Shown here: positions 1 through 13,377 of the stretch, piece by piece | Numbering within the stretch: the stretch's first letter is position 1 | How the letters are laid out: each line of letters begins with the position of its first letter | Assembly (NCBI GenBank): GCA_949316235.1 | Contig: OX438754.1 | Span: 8,541,501 to 8,605,500 of the forward strand | Length of the DNA stretch: 64,000 nucleotides | Direction: 5' to 3' | Origin: Oegoconia quadripuncta | Lineage: Eukaryota; Arthropoda; Insecta; Lepidoptera; Autostichidae | Position numbers and translations under genes: made by a program | Notes under the pieces: model-generated | The model's input: the letters and a program-made list of their open reading frames with translations, nothing else | Told to the model about the DNA's origin: nothing | Databases searched by the model: none

Positions 1-41
1 GGTCTCAAATAGGTACCATAGATCTGAAAATGCTCGTGTAA

Positions 42-78
42 AACTAAACCGAGTAGGTACTAAACATGTACTCCGTTA
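42..78 (-). mobile_element. tRNA-derived SINE, family A, short fragment
   Basis: AAACCGAGTAGGTACTAAAC and following bases match the inverse of the region just after the B box in family A. Too short for certainty. Confidence 0.4.
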
Positions 79-1349
79 TATATAACGTTAGGTATTTAAC
101 ATATTATCTTTAACTTTCAGCTGTTAACAATAATTTTAAAGTTTTCGTGCAAATCAAACATTTAACGAAGTTAACATACAAATAACGGTCTCTAAAAACG
201 AACTTGTTGTTAATATTGGACATGGTTTCTATAAATAGGCAATTCGTATCGTATTAATAACAGCGGGAACATCTGTTATTGTAGGGCCGGAGCGATAATG
301 AGTTGCAGTAAAGCATGTTCTTACCGCGATGCTATGCTATAGGGATGCTATTATCATTTCCTTCTTAAACATATACACATAATGTCACGCCTGTTTCCCG
401 TAGGGGTAGGCAGAGAGCATAGACTTCCACTTGCTAAGATCCTGACACACCTCCTTTGCTTCATTCGCTCTCATAAGATCGTTCATACAAGCTTGTAGTT
501 CTTACACAAACTTAAACAATTAACAATTTTAAATTTCGAATTGAAGAGGCATGCTCAATAACTTCAGGCATACTTCACTGTGGTTACGACCAATTCATTA
601 AATAGTAACAACTCTCTTGCTAGCTGCCAGCAACATTATTTCATTATTACAGAACCATAATATATGTATATAGTTGAAAAGGGATAGATTAAGTCATATT
701 TTTCTGGAAAGAAAAGGAAGGCAAAAATACTCTAACTAGAGACTCGTAATACGGACTTAAGTGTGCTGCAAATGTGTCTCAATTCTATTATTGATTTTAG
801 GCTGTTGGGAAAAGACAGCCAAGCATTTCAATAAGTTGGGCCGTTCCAGGTGAAACATGCTTCCATCACCGACCACATCATCATAGGGGAAGAAGCTCCT
901 TAATGATCATAGTACACAATGGCAAGAAATTGCTGGTCCTATTCTTTACCGACGACTACAAAGGGGTTCTATTATTTGTGACTTAAACACGTTACACAAT
1001 ATTTATGTAGCTTAATAAAAGTGTGTCAGACAATTTTTATAATATAAACAAAGCAATAAATTTATTTATTAGTCGTGATATTATTTAATTTTATTTCGTT
1101 AAGGATTTCCTAGTATGTTAAATCATAGCTTCACCACTGGTAAACGCGGTTTATTATTGCAATTACACATGAAAGAAATGTTGTCTTATGTATTATAATA
1201 GTAAAAGACCGTTATTGTATATTCGCATAAAATTAAACGTAGACATGTGGAAACTAAAAGAATTTATAACAGAGAACTAGGGCTTAAAAGCAATTAAATA
1301 AATATTCCTTGGAAATAATCGCCGTAAATCTTTCTGCATGATTTATGTT
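79..1349. other. Intergenic, apart from one repeat fragment nothing recognised
   Basis: AT-rich sequence without a credible ORF. Only the fragment at 383..500 stands out. Confidence 0.5.
383..500 (+). repeat. Dispersed repeat fragment
   Basis: GTCACGCCTGTTTCCCGTAG and GGGTAGGCAGAGAGC followed by CCACTTGCTAAGATCCTGAC resemble a repeat common in Lepidoptera. Only one copy in this window. Confidence 0.4.
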
Positions 1350-1575
1350 TAGGTATATATTAGACTAACTGTTGCCCGTGACTTCGTTCGTGTAGAACAA
1401 TTCATTAAAAATGTTTTCATCAAAAAATTTACCCTATATCTTTCAGTTCCTAACTATCTACAAACTAAATTTCATCCAAATCCATTCATAGTAATCCATA
1501 TCCAATCCATAATAGTCGTGAAAACACAACAAATAGACATACAAAGTTTCGCATTTTTAATATTAGTTTAATTAA
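1350..1575 (+). repeat. Diverged family F-like repeat
   Basis: TTGCCCGTGACTTCGTTCGT, AAATTTCATCCAAATCC, and the end TTTTTAATATTAGTTTAATT match the layout of family F with much change. Confidence 0.55.
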
Positions 1576-1659
1576 GACTTCAACTATACGTAAACAAATT
1601 TTAGCACAACACTATCTTCATCATCATCATCATATCAGACACAGGACATCCACTCTTGA

Positions 1660-1806
1660 ACGGGTTCGACTCCCACGAGGGGTAAATATTTGTGTGATGA
1701 ATACGAACATTTATTCCCGAATCATATTTATGTTATTATTGAAGTATGTTTATCCGTTAACTAGTATCCATAGTGCAAGTTTTGCTTAGTTTGGGACTAG
1801 ATGATG
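1660..1806 (+). mobile_element. tRNA-derived SINE, family C, head-truncated copy
   Basis: B box GGTTCGACTCCCACGAGGGG at 1663, ACATTTATTCCCGAATCA, TATCCATAGTGCAAG and TTTGCTTAGTTTGGGACTAG match family C. A (CAT)n run lies just upstream. Confidence 0.78.
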
Positions 1807-4590
1807 ACCTAAGTCTAAGATATTTCCAGGACTCCCCCATAGATTTCCAGCACTATATTAATGTAATTTAAGTCATAATTATTTATTTTCAGTAATAATG
1901 AACTCCACAAGCAAACAAATATGAATCATTATTTAAATATCATGGTTAACAATATTAGCAGGTACATACATTGCAGGGAAAATAACCCTATTGAAAATAA
2001 CCCTATTGTAAATATATATGTCACAGGTATTTCTATTGAGAATTAGTTCACAGGAAAGTTTTTAATTGATTTACAACCGTTCTTGACTTCGGCCGCAAAC
2101 GTCAAAATAAAACACAATCCATTCGCTTAGAAAGAAAAGAATGAAAGGAAAGGTGTGATAGAATTTGCAACAATTTGAGCGAAAGTGTTCCCATTTGTTT
2201 TCGAAGTCAATAGAACGGAATTTCAATACAAACAATGGAGTTTTGTGACAATTGACCACCTGCTGATTAACTATTTGCATATTATTTGCAAAAGCCAAAA
2301 AAGTTTCACTGTCGCTCTAGTTCAAACTTTGGATTCAGTTCTATACTCTACTTTAAGAGAGTCTGTCGATATAATTTAATTCACACGGTTACTCGATTTA
2401 AAACGTTGTGTATAAAATTATTAAATTTAATAGGAAGTGTATAAAGTTTCAATATAAAATCGATATAAAATTCGATTAAGGATTTCAAATAAAAATAAAA
2501 CTCAATTAAGTTAACCATAGATATTGATGTATAAGATGCCGAACTCTGTCGGGAGAATACAAGAATTTTATAAATAAACAAAAAATGTTTACAGATATCT
2601 GTTTATATCGAAGTGTTATCGAGAAATGTCCACAAGGTATGGTATCTTATAATATTTACTGAGTTGTAGCCTCGACAGGTAGCCTCGCGATATTATTTAT
2701 AAGGTGGTGATGGTAATGTGGAATGCTGTGGGTCGAACGGAGTGCGGGGTAAGGGGGGGCCGGACAGTATATAGGATGCTCGGAAAGGGGTAGGATCTCA
2801 TGATTGTAATCTTTATCTATATTGTATGTTCGGTGACTAGGCAAGTTTTGTAATGCAAAAAAAAGTGTAGGTTACAGATGCGTAGGATTTATTAGAATTT
2901 TTCAAAATACTCTTCTGTCGTGTCTATAAAACGACACATGCACCTAATCCAAGATTTGTAACGTAGGCGATATTGCAAGAAAGACGCGCTCGAAATGCAA
3001 TAAAAAAATAATTTTGTTTCTTTTTTTTCTTTTCTTTCGAAATTTAAAATAATGATAATTTATAAAAAGGTGAAATTCAAATGCGTTCAAAATTTTGGGC
3101 TCTAACTTACACGTATTACGTCATTTCTTCGTATCGTCCAATAGGGTAGGGTTTAGCCCCAACTCGTTACAGTTCCAAATCGAGTTTCTAAACTTAACAT
3201 AAACCTTTATAAGAAATTTTGATGTTTTTGTTTTAATCTTATAATAAATAACTTATCACCCAAAACTCATATGTGTCAAATTAGGAATGCAACGGCAAAT
3301 ACCCAAGCGCAACTCGTCTTTAAAAATTTTCAGGAACGTTACAATGTAATAAGTTTTTAAATTTGTGGAAATCTCGGAGTTATATAGAAATATTTTTCGT
3401 TAAGCAGATTCATAAATCTCTAATTTAGCCATGATCACCGTCATTTAGTCCAATCTCTTTCAATTTTCAAATTTGAGGCACGACAACACTACTTCATTTA
3501 GTTTATTGACACGAAAAAAACGCAATTTTCCAAATTTTATCCAAGGACACTCCATACAACTCACGGAGAGTATGATATCAAGGTTAGGCTTAGCGGAACA
3601 CTCCACATGTGGTCAACCTTAATAAAGCGCGATGGCTTTATACGAAGGTTTCAGGTCAGACAGAGAGCGATATAGGAGCTTAGCGGCCATGTTGTATTAT
3701 GGATGCCTATCATATTTTGGACCCGCTCAGGACCGGATTATTCTTTTTTCTTTTGCGCCTCCATCTCGACCAGAACCGGTCTCGGAGCGACGACCACCAT
3801 TTATTGTAGATTAAAGAGGCTTGTTGTCTTAATTTTAAGCCACGCTTTAATTTATGGCCACGTATTAATGTAAGAGTCCCCGCCATTTTTTCCATAAGAT
3901 AGATACGTCATTGATTTCTTTATTTGTATTGCTTCGTTTATTAATTTCATGGCACTAGTGCCGGGCTAATATTTTGTGCTTAACTTAATGATTTGGCAAT
4001 TAAATTAAATTGTTCTCGTTGTGGTAGCTAAATTAAAATTTACAGCGATGAGAGATTTTAAGTGGTCCTCCATCGCCCTCCCTGTTGGACATGCATTTGT
4101 CATGTTTAAGTTCTTTGAGGGGATTTGCTTAAAGTGTTAAGTGTTAACTCTAATTAATATCAAAGATCTACACTTTATGTGATAATTAATTACATAACAC
4201 TTTTTCATGTACTTTGATGAACATAAATAATAGGTAAACTTAGTTCACTAAACTTTACCGCGTCACACATCCAATATTAATCATAAATCCTCTGTACAAA
4301 ACAAAAGCAAAACGGCCAAGTGCAAACTCCCATGTCCGAGTGAAAAAAATGACAGTACGCTCGAGCAACCGAAAGGACGCCGGCGCAAAAAGCGCCACAC
4401 CGGTGAAAAAATATGATTTACGGCGTGAAAAATGTGGAAACACACGCAAAAGGGAGAGCGGTGAAAACGTGGCGTTTCCACTAGACAAATTTATTAAACC
4501 TATCGGTCGGTTGCTTTTCTATTTTGTATTGAGGCACTTCTATTTGTGAATGATAGATTAAATTAATGCTGTTTTTATTGCTTGATAACG
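1807..4590. other. Intergenic, no gene recognised
   Basis: Short frames of 60-77 codons around 2071-2844 and 3632-4549 overlap on both strands and lack known domains. Patches near 3600..3900 and 4310..4500 are GC-richer than the rest. Confidence 0.5.
3600..3900. promoter_or_regulatory. Unique patch with PHO-like and homeodomain-like motifs
   Basis: GCGGCCATGTTG near 3681 and CCCCGCCATTTTTTCC near 3879 resemble PHO sites; TTTATGGCC near 3853 resembles an Abd-B-type site. Two overlapping frames of about 60 codons on opposite strands have no known domains. Confidence 0.2.
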
Positions 4591-4740
4591 GCGACCGATT
4601 GGTGTAGTATGTATAATGACTGTGTCTTAAAAACCAACAGTTGTAGGTTCATATTCCGCTTTTAATGTTTGTGTGATGGATACAAACATATTGCCTAGTT
4701 TATTTTACCGTTATGTCTAATATCTAGAGTTTCAAACTTA
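4591..4740 (+). mobile_element. tRNA-derived SINE-like remnant, possibly family C
   Basis: GATTGGTGTAGTATG and the later TTTGTGTGATGGATACAAAC keep the spacing of the tRNA head and adjoining body. The B box (GGTTCATATTCCGC) is degraded. Confidence 0.5.
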
Positions 4741-5518
4741 TAATAATTCTGTGCTTTGTATGAATTCTAAAAAAAGGCCCAACATATCTCTAATTGAGCT
4801 TATCGTAAAATACTGTTAAGGTTATTTATAAGAGGTGGGAGTTAGTCGAATCAGCTGTATAGAACTGGAGAAACTGCCAATTACGATTCTCATCGGCCCA
4901 CTGGACCTGTTCCTTCAAAACCTCTAAGTGACCTGCTTTTAATCAGTATTTAAAACATGGCAAATGGATTTCTTCACTGTCAATTGGCCACGAGTATTAG
5001 AACTTCTGTCTGCATCCTCCTATTACATTTGTTCATAGCAGAATACAGAACCTATTGCCCGAAAGATAATAATAAGCTATATTTACAGGTCCTATACGGT
5101 CAGTCATTATTACAAAACTGATATAGGCATGTGGTTGGCATATAACCGTACCATTGAAGAATGGTTTACTAAAATCAGTGAAAATCAATAGCAAAACAGC
5201 ACCGCCATTGGCGAGGCCTCTCAAAAATCTGTTAGAGTCTACATTGATAATCTGTCATTAGAATCAACACAAATTATGCCTTGGGTATCAAACTTTGTGA
5301 TTCAAGTTTCTTTAAAATTAGATAAATTTACATGAAACTTCAAAACGTATGCAGAATACGAAATCGTATTTAAGGTATTAGGTAATTATTTGTAATACTT
5401 TAATGCTGTACAACGTGGCCCACTACAATCAATGCGTGGCCACATTCTGGTCCTCAAGAATTTGATGGTCTTGCCATCGATTCTCCAAGAAGAGAAATAC
5501 TTTAGTAATATACAATCA

Positions 5519-5738
5519 CTATCTTTCCGCTCGCGGCTTCGCCTGCGTGTAAGAAGTTTATCGCGGAAATTTGTTTATCCCGCGGGAACTTCTCACTTTA
5601 TCGGGATAAAAAGTATCCTATGTTTTAATCCAGGGCATGTTCTACCTATATACTAAATTTCATCCAAATCTGTTCATCCGTTTCGCCGTGATTGAGCAAC
5701 AAACAAACAAACAAACAGCATTTATAATATTAGTAAGA
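5519..5738 (+). repeat. Dispersed repeat family F (LINE 3' end-like)
   Basis: TTTCCGCTCGCGGCTTCGCC, CGGGATAAAAAGTATCCTAT, AAATTTCATCCAAATCTG, TTTCGCCGTGATTGAGC, an ACAA repeat and the end TTTATAATATTAGTAAGA. Further copies at 6217, 13378 and 52974. This type is widespread in Lepidoptera, and its end resembles RTE-type LINE 3' ends. Confidence 0.75.
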
Positions 5739-6069
5739 CTAGTTAGATACATATAATACTTATCATCTAACGTCACGATCATTTCTAACATTGTTGCCGG
5801 TAATTGAAAACTGGAAATCACTTAATAATATTTACAAAGTAAACATATTTTCAGGACTCTTTTGCAGAAAATCAAGGAATACATTCTATATATGTATGAG
5901 ATTTCATTATAATCGGCCTTAGCGTGTTATAGAAAAATATATATATTAGTATAGGAGACGAGTTTTGGAAAGGATTCTTATACATTAATATTCCCATAAG
6001 TATAAAAATTGGCTATTGACATTGTGTGACAATGATAGCCAAATTAATAATTTTGAAAAATGCATAATT

Positions 6070-6125
6070 AAATAAAATAAATAAATAAATATCTTTGCAT
6101 AAAGACACAGCGCCATCTAGGTCCA
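6070..6125 (-). mobile_element. tRNA-derived SINE, family B, short 3' fragment
   Basis: AATAAATAAATAAATATC tail and CAGCGCCATCTAGGTCCAC in inverse orientation. Confidence 0.65.
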
Positions 6126-6216
6126 CAATTTTTACAATGCCGTTAAAACAATTTGAGCTGCAAATCGGATTCTGATATACCTACTCACGCCTTTTTTAAA
6201 ATCTAACTTCAAGTAA

Positions 6217-6425
6217 TTATTATAAATGCTAAAGTTTGGATGTTTGTTTATTTGTTCCTCAATCACGACAAAATGGATGAACGGATTCGGATAAAATTTG
6301 GTAGGTACATATGTAGAATATACCCTGGATTAAGACATAGGATATTTTTATCCGGATAAAGTGAGTAGTTCCCGCGGGATAAACAAATTTCCACGATAAA
6401 GTTATTCCTCGCAGGCGATGCCGCT
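6217..6425 (-). repeat. Dispersed repeat family F, inverted copy
   Basis: ATTATAAATGCTAAAGTTTG, CAATCACGACAAAATGGATG, then TTCCCGCGGGATAAACAAAT, the inverse of 5519..5738. Confidence 0.75.
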
Positions 6426-9414
6426 ATTCTCTTATAATTCCTTAATTTTAAGTATATCACTTTATGTTCGATTTTGAAGTCTTGTTAATGTAGTGACTTG
6501 TTAATGTTATTTAATCACCTGCAATATATCACTTATTTCAAATAATAACAACTTACACTGAATCAGACAAACACTACTCTCATGCAGTCACACATTACCT
6601 CATACGCATTATTTACTCACGTATCTCGTGATCTCCAGTGGTATAGAACCGGCGGTGTGCCCGGTGGCGATCGACCACCATATAATTACGCTTCCATTCA
6701 ATAATACACACTGCAGTCTTAATAGAGTGCTAAGAATGTTGCTGATCTCTGATATAAAGCTCGAAGATTGAACGGGAGTTGATTAAGTACAGTTTTTACC
6801 GGTTAATTTAAACCTATTTGCAGGTATACTCGAAATGGTCGAATTTTTGCCAGAATCACAGAGTTTCACACACACAGAATGTTAACATTAATATTGTGTC
6901 TAAAATAAATTATTTAAATTTTATAAAAATTGTGGGGTATGTATTTGGAATTGGTATTTATTCATAGTAATACATATTGTAATATTGTCACAATTGCAAG
7001 TTTTATACCAGCAGATTAGCAATTTTATTTTTGTGTAATTGACGATTTATTCATCAATTAAGTTTACCTGCAAACGATGGTCTATCATAATTATATGTAG
7101 ATCCTCATCCAAAAATTAGCTATAGCTCGACGGCTAATACTATGGATCAGGCAGTTTTACTATCAAGCTAGGTAGTCAATCTTGAAGACGGGCACGAATA
7201 AATACACAATAAAAACATTACATCGCTTTTCATGAAACATTGGCCATCGCAGACTTTTACGCAAAGCAACTGAAGTAATGATGTGATACGGAGAGAAAGT
7301 AATCCATAGAGCGTATGTCTAATTGACGTCATAGAGATAGATTATAAAAAAAGCAAATTTCATACTCGTATAATTATATTAAATTTAGCAACGCAGCTCC
7401 TTTGCCAGCTTCACGGACTTGACGGTAATTTTACACCTATACCAAAAATGGATTTAATTTTCTACCTGGCGAGTTCACAATACTCTTCACATAATCCTGC
7501 AGCTTTATATACCCATACTAATATCTACTTATAACTATGAGCACATCCGCGGATTGTATATGCCCGCTGACAGATCCGGGGACGCGCGGCGGATCTTAGG
7601 CGGAAATTAAAACTAATAATTCAAAAAGTTTCCGCGCGACCGAGCCGCCGCCGTGCCAGATTTATGTGCCAACCAGTCTTGTGAGTGCTTCCTACATAGT
7701 TCTAGACGCCTCGAAATCATTTAGTTGGAAGGGATTACATACTTAGCTAATCAATTTCTGGGCAATGAACTTGCTCATATTAGTTACGTTTAATTGATTT
7801 ATTATTCAACTGTTACTACTTTGATTCGGTCCGTGTTATCGAGTAGAGTTTTCTTACCTCAGACAGCATTATCAGATCTATATATTTGAATTCATAGAAT
7901 TCATTCATATAATGTATGTCACATTGTTTCAAAACAGTGCTGGAATTTCTTACCTGTTTTTAAGTCAAATCAGAAAAAATTACCAATAATAATTCGAATT
8001 TTGTTTGATTCAAGTAACACATAGGAATACAAGATTTGCTATAACTATATCTCCCTTCTGGTCAGTTATCATTGGCTTCTTTTAAATTAGCTAAATGAAG
8101 TCAGTTTAATGATTTTTTTACAATTTTAGTTCTTTAATTTCTTCTTCGTCGTTCGTCTTAATTTAAAACAATCGTTTTAAGTCAAAGAAAACATTTTGAA
8201 GTCTTGTTGGACAGCTTATTGAATTTCAATTGATTGAAACTCCATATGATAGTGGTAAATATTAACCATGTAATTACATTGGTCAAATACATTGGTAAAT
8301 ACATGTAATTTTATGAAATTATTATTAGGGTTTCAATACGTTACTTCCAGAATACGAGGACAAAAATAAACTTCTACGAAATCTGGACACAGACGAGTAG
8401 TAGCGAACAAAATCACATTGACATTAGGTACATAACGATAGCAATACGTCCACCGTCGCAAGAGCATCAATCCCAAGCCCGGTGGCGCAGGGCGAATGCA
8501 TCAATGCACTTCCACTACCGATTCACTTGCCTTACAAGTTAATGCAAAATTTCGCTGCTGTTTCAATTACATTGAATTCTTTCCTTTATTTAAAAATTTT
8601 TGGATGTTTGAAACCAGCAATGTATAGGAATGTTGAGTTTAAGTCTATTTAGTGTAAATGTTGAAAGGTTATTTGTATGCAAAGGCTAGATAAAGAAATG
8701 CAGTGTTCTGTCTCACTGTTTTGTTAGCACACGAATCATGTCCGTCCACTCTCGAATTTAGTTGGATGCCAATTTTGATGATTTTCTCTTATTTCGTGGT
8801 TAAATATTACAGATTATTAATATAAGGAATACAATCTATTGATGAGCAGCAGAATGTTTGAAGAGCATTTTTCTGAAGACTTAGTCGCATTTCTGTCTTA
8901 GGGAGTTAAAGGGTCGCTAATTTTGAAATTCCTTTCTACGGATTCTGTATATAGCAGAGTGAATTATATCTGGTAAGTAGAGCAAAACAAATTTTGACAA
9001 GTCCATAATTTTGTGTGAGAAAATGAATAGAAAAAAAGTAGAATTTCACGGGAAAATATTGTACTTTGTACTTGATTTTAGGATTTAATTTCATATAATA
9101 AGAACTATAATTATTCACAACATTCTCAGTGATGACTACAAATCTGTTGTATAGACATTTCAGATACAATATTAACTAATTGAGAATATTCTACCACATG
9201 TACCCTTAGCAGGCATATATGGTATCATATAAAAGGGCAATGTAAATGCGATTCTTTTCACATAGCAGCGTAGGTAGGAAGGCTCCTGTTTATTATTTAG
9301 AATGTGTAGCGGTGGGGCGACGCGAGTTGATGCGCGCTCCAAGTGGAAATCTTTTGGGATTACGCCGCCGCCAACTGGCACAAGACTGGGGCATACCAAG
9401 AGATCTATTTTTAA
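6426..9414. other. Intergenic, no gene recognised
   Basis: AT-rich with the GC-rich patch at 7540..7685. Frames at 8936..9467 are short and without known domains. Confidence 0.5.
7540..7685. promoter_or_regulatory. GC-rich unique patch in the Antp distal flank
   Basis: ACATCCGCGGATTG, GGGGACGCGCGGCGGATC and CGACCGAGCCGCCGCCGTGC stand out from AT-rich surroundings and match no repeat here. Confidence 0.22.
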
Positions 9415-9470
9415 ACGACTTCAAAAAAGGAGGAGGTTCTGTATTCGGGGCGTATTTTTTTTGTTAAGTT
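9415..9470 (+). repeat. Dispersed repeat fragment
   Basis: AACGACTTCAAAAAAGGAGG AGGTTCT resembles a string found in many insect repeats. A single copy here, origin unknown. Confidence 0.35.
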
Positions 9471-9699
9471 AATTGCAAATACTATAAACATTACTTTATT
9501 GTTTTCTAGGTTAAATTTATGATTCTATTAAGATATCCTCAGTGTGCTCTATTGCTAATGGCAGGTTAAGGCAAATATTCGCTCCTATTTTGGTAACATA
9601 TAATTATTTCTTGAAAAACTCCCAATCTTGGGAATATTTAGTTATAGTTTTTTTCCCTAAGATAGTTATCCAGGCACATTGGTGATTTTGAATGCACAA

Positions 9700-10098
9700 A
9701 GCATTGCTAATGTTAGTGGGTTCAGACCTAGCAGAAGACACAGGAAAGCATAACAAGTAAAGAAAGCCTCATTCTCTTTTTTTGATTTAGGAACAGATTC
9801 AAAGTACATAACGTGGTCTCTTTTATTATCTTTTATATTCTTCATTGCTCCAGAACATTGCATATAACAGAGTACAATCTCTTACATTAAACCTGAACAT
9901 TGAAGTAAATTTAAATTTGGGGTTAAACAGCAAATTGTATGCAAAGGAAACGTAATACTACAACGAAATAATAAACTTACATAAAATATAATATTGTATA
10001 TATAGGTAGATATATACAATATTACGAAATATATACATAACGTACAATATATATTATATACCTATACATAATAAATCATGAAAAATGGGAGGGGTAAA
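9700..10098 (+). repeat. Left arm of a large inverted repeat
   Basis: About 400 bp, inverse of 11166..11565 with roughly four-fifths or better identity by eye. Shared blocks include TTAGTGGGTTCAGACCTA, GCTCCAGAACATT, ATAACAGAGTACAATCTCTT and CATAACGTACAATATATATT. A minus-strand frame of 65 codons lies here; the other arm has lost that frame. Confidence 0.8.
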
Positions 10099-10126
10099 TG
10101 CTCTTTTAACTTTTTAGTAAGAACCG

Positions 10127-10222
10127 GTTTACGGGTCAGTACGCTTCCACCTTCGGCCTCATCTTCACTTAACATCAGGTGTGATTGAGGTCAAGTGCTA
10201 ACCTTTTGTGCATAAAAAAAAA
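10127..10222 (+). mobile_element. tRNA-derived SINE, family A, tail fragment
   Basis: Only the last 95 bases of the family (CTTCCACCTTCGGCCTCATC, CATCAGGTGTGATTGAGG) with poly(A). It lies inside the large inverted-repeat structure of 9.7-11.57 kb. Confidence 0.75.
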
Positions 10223-10486
10223 GTATTAAACTTTTCAATCTATATTATGCCCAGAACTATTTAGATCTCCAATTGTTTGTTTAAAAACCCTACATTGGTT
10301 TGAGTTATCGCTAAGGGTGTAACGCTGTGTAATAAATATCGAAAAAGGTACAAGTTCGAAATACAAAAGACACACGTTTTTTTTTTAATTTGGACGCTAT
10401 GTATAGCGATAAATAATTTAAAATTTAACATATTTCAAGACAAAACAATATTTCAAATTTAATAATTCAAAGCAGTTATTGTCCGA

Positions 10487-10520
10487 GTCCCGACTCGCAC
10501 TTGACCGATTTTTTATTGTA
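10487..10520 (-). repeat. Short fragment of the GGTTCCG-type repeat
   Basis: CGACTCGCACTTGACCGATT is the inverse of the start of the repeat at 54145. Confidence 0.45.
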
Positions 10521-10959
10521 GATGTTAAAATATATTGATTTGGCATGTTTAACAACAATTCAGTTATTTTTACTTAAACTACCTAAATGTTGTATACAAC
10601 CAGCCTTATCATCTCAAGCGTGGCCGCTATGATGTACGAGAAGACGACGCCTGGCGAAACCTAAACCGTAGTAAAGCCTCCATCACGTCAAATGAATACT
10701 AAATCACGGACGGCTATTTGAATTTCAATATCTATCCTATGCCCAGCCTAATGCGACTTTTAGCCACGAATAGGTGTTTGTTTATATTCTGGATTTTCTA
10801 GAAAAAGTGAGGATATTTATTAAGATAATAGGTATTTACACCTATTGAAAAGGTTCTTACTAAAAAGTTAAAAGTAAAAAGTTACCTATTATAAAATTTC
10901 TGACCATCTGGATGATAAGAATGCGTGGATATAAACCGCTCGGCAATATCCAGTATATT

Positions 10960-11168
10960 TTATTTTTATTTTTCTTTGCCGATTCATAAATTTAACAATT
11001 ATTTCAAATTGTATTTGTATTGACTTATTTAAAAAGAGCAACCTCTGAGTTTCTTGCTCGTTCTTCTCTGGGGAGACTGCCTAGTGAATGAGCGATAACT
11101 GTATGTCATGACGACTTTAAATGTTGTTCTTATAACTTACGAAATAAAACATATTTGATTTGATTTGA
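10960..11168 (+). mobile_element. Jockey-type LINE, 3' end fragment
   Basis: AGCAACCTCTGAGTTTCTTG, CTCGTTCTTCTCTG and an end ACGAAATAAAACATATTTGA with a short TTTGA repeat match the 3' UTR style of lepidopteran Jockey LINEs. 5'-truncated, no ORF left. Confidence 0.7.
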
Positions 11169-11565
11169 CCTCTCCCATTTTTCTAGATATAATTATGTGT
11201 AGGTATATAATATATATTGTACGTTATGTATATATTTCTTAGTAGGTAGGTATATACAATATTATATTTTATGTCAGTTTATTATTTCTTTATTCGTTGT
11301 AGTATTACGTTTTCTTTTTCACACAATTTGCTGTTTAACAAAATTTACTGCGTTTCCTACTTGAATGCCCAGGTTTAATGAAAGAGATTGTACTCTGTTA
11401 TATGGAATGTTCTGGAGCAATAAAAAACATAAAATATAATAAAAAAGGCCACCTTATGTATTTTGAATCTGTGCCCAAATCAAAAAGAGAATGAGCCTTT
11501 GTTTCATTTTTATGGTTTCCTGTGTCTTCTGTTAGGTCTGAACCCACTAACTCATTTACGATGTA
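11166..11565 (-). repeat. Right arm of a large inverted repeat
   Basis: Inverse partner of 9700..10098. The pair encloses about 1.07 kb that contains a SINE tail (10127..10222) and a Jockey-type LINE end (10960..11168). Likely long terminal arms of an unrecognised DNA transposon, or an old inverted duplication. Confidence 0.8.
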
Positions 11566-13009
11566 TTATAGCATTATTTAGGTATCCTACTTCTCAGGCA
11601 GTCAGAGACCATATTTTCTTTCTATAAGTCATCACTTATGAATAAGTATAGACATTCGGCTTTAAGCACTGAGGTATTTTGAACGAGAAGACGTTGCGCA
11701 GTTTCCCGTACGCTGCCGATCCAACTTGGATTCGACGATGGGCCTCTTTCCCGAAGTTGGACTTATCTAATTGGATCTCTTGTCCAAGGTAGACTTCCTC
11801 GTCTGCAACTTCGTGAACTTCGAATACAAAGAATAATATACCTAGTTATTTTGTTTTGTGGAGACTGGCGTCTGTAGAAGCGTCTATGTCCGGGCTATCA
11901 AATAATTGGAGAGAAAAAGTAGAAAATGAGGTATAGTAATGTATGCGGGGATCTGTCCGTTGTTTTGTGAATGACATAACATGTGCATCGCCCTGTTGGA
12001 GAAAGACGACGGCCGGAAAATTATCGGTAAAGTCTACGAAGGACTTAGAATTCTTTGGCATATTTTTGAACCATGTAACTTTTCTGTATAACGTTACAAG
12101 CGGACGGATATTTAAAATATTCTAAGGTCAATAGAAGTTAGAAAGAGAATTCAAGTGTCTTACAATCAAATCTGATCCTCGTTTATCAACTATAACTTAC
12201 AAGAAAAATTAGTTTTGACTAAGGCTATGTTACAAGAATAGATGTGAGCTCGTGCCAGAAAAACTTTTGTGTAGGTAAAACTTTTCCCTTTCCTTTAGGC
12301 CACATGCCAGATTTCCCAGAGAACAGAAAAAAATTCTTACTGTACCATTTAATGAAACAAAAGGATCCGAACTACTCCCAAATTGCCAGATACATATTCT
12401 GAGCACATTTATCAGTGGCAAAAAGCGAGAGCTGATTCCGCAAATATTTTTTCTGGGCGATTAGCGGGAACTCCGTAGAAATACCTATAGTATGACAAAT
12501 TTATATTTGCAGTCGGCAAACTCAAACTTGTTCAATGGCGCTAGAAAGTAATGTAATGAGGTGAAAAGATTGTTTGAATTTTGTCGCGGTAAGTGAAAAT
12601 GCAAGTTTGCCAGTCAAGAAGGTTCAGCGTGGGAACCACCGCGTCGCATTGACCCCTCCAATGCTTAGACAAATGATTTCCAAGTGTATTTTCTTCAAAA
12701 TGTTTTTGCGTTTTTCTGCCACCTTTATTACCTCTGAGTAATGTTTGCTTATGAGAGCAAGATTATCTTTGTGCCTACTACTTCCATTTACTCGTCAGCT
12801 TTCAGGTTTAATACTATATTTTGTATTACAGCTGTATTATATTGTTTAATAATTGGGAATATTTTTCCATACATAGATATGGCTAGACACCTCATAAAAA
12901 TCAAATACAAAATTGCCTAAAGTACTTCGATGTGAACTTTTAAATTCATTGATATAATCTTAGACTTATATCGTATCTGTGGTCCAATAAAAGTAATATA
13001 AAGTTTAGA

Positions 13010-13195
13010 AAACGGATATGTTCGATTCCCAACGGGACACTTGTTTAGTACTCTGTATATTAGTGCATTTTTAATTAAGTATGTACGTCTGCCACTAAGC
13101 ATCATGTTTATAGCACTGTTGTGATTCGTCCGGCTGTTTAAGATAAGATAGTAACCCCAAATAAGTTGGACGTTCCGGCTGAGTGCGCTTGCCCC
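13010..13195 (+). mobile_element. tRNA-derived SINE, family A, strongly diverged copy
   Basis: B-box-like TTCGATTCCCAACGGG at 13021, TTTAGTACTC, then ATAGCACTGTTGTG and AAGATAAGATAG as in the family body. Alignable only in pieces. Confidence 0.5.
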
Positions 13196-13377
13196 TTCGT
13201 TCTGCCTTTATTTAACACAAAATGCAACCGCTGATCCGTCCTGCCTAAAGAACGTGGATAGTATTCAGTAAAATTATAAATGCGCAGCGATCATAAATAT
13301 ACTTCATTTCTATTGAAGAATTTGTTGTAGCATGAGGTATTCAATTCTTTGAAATGTAATGTTTATTTAGATGTTTA

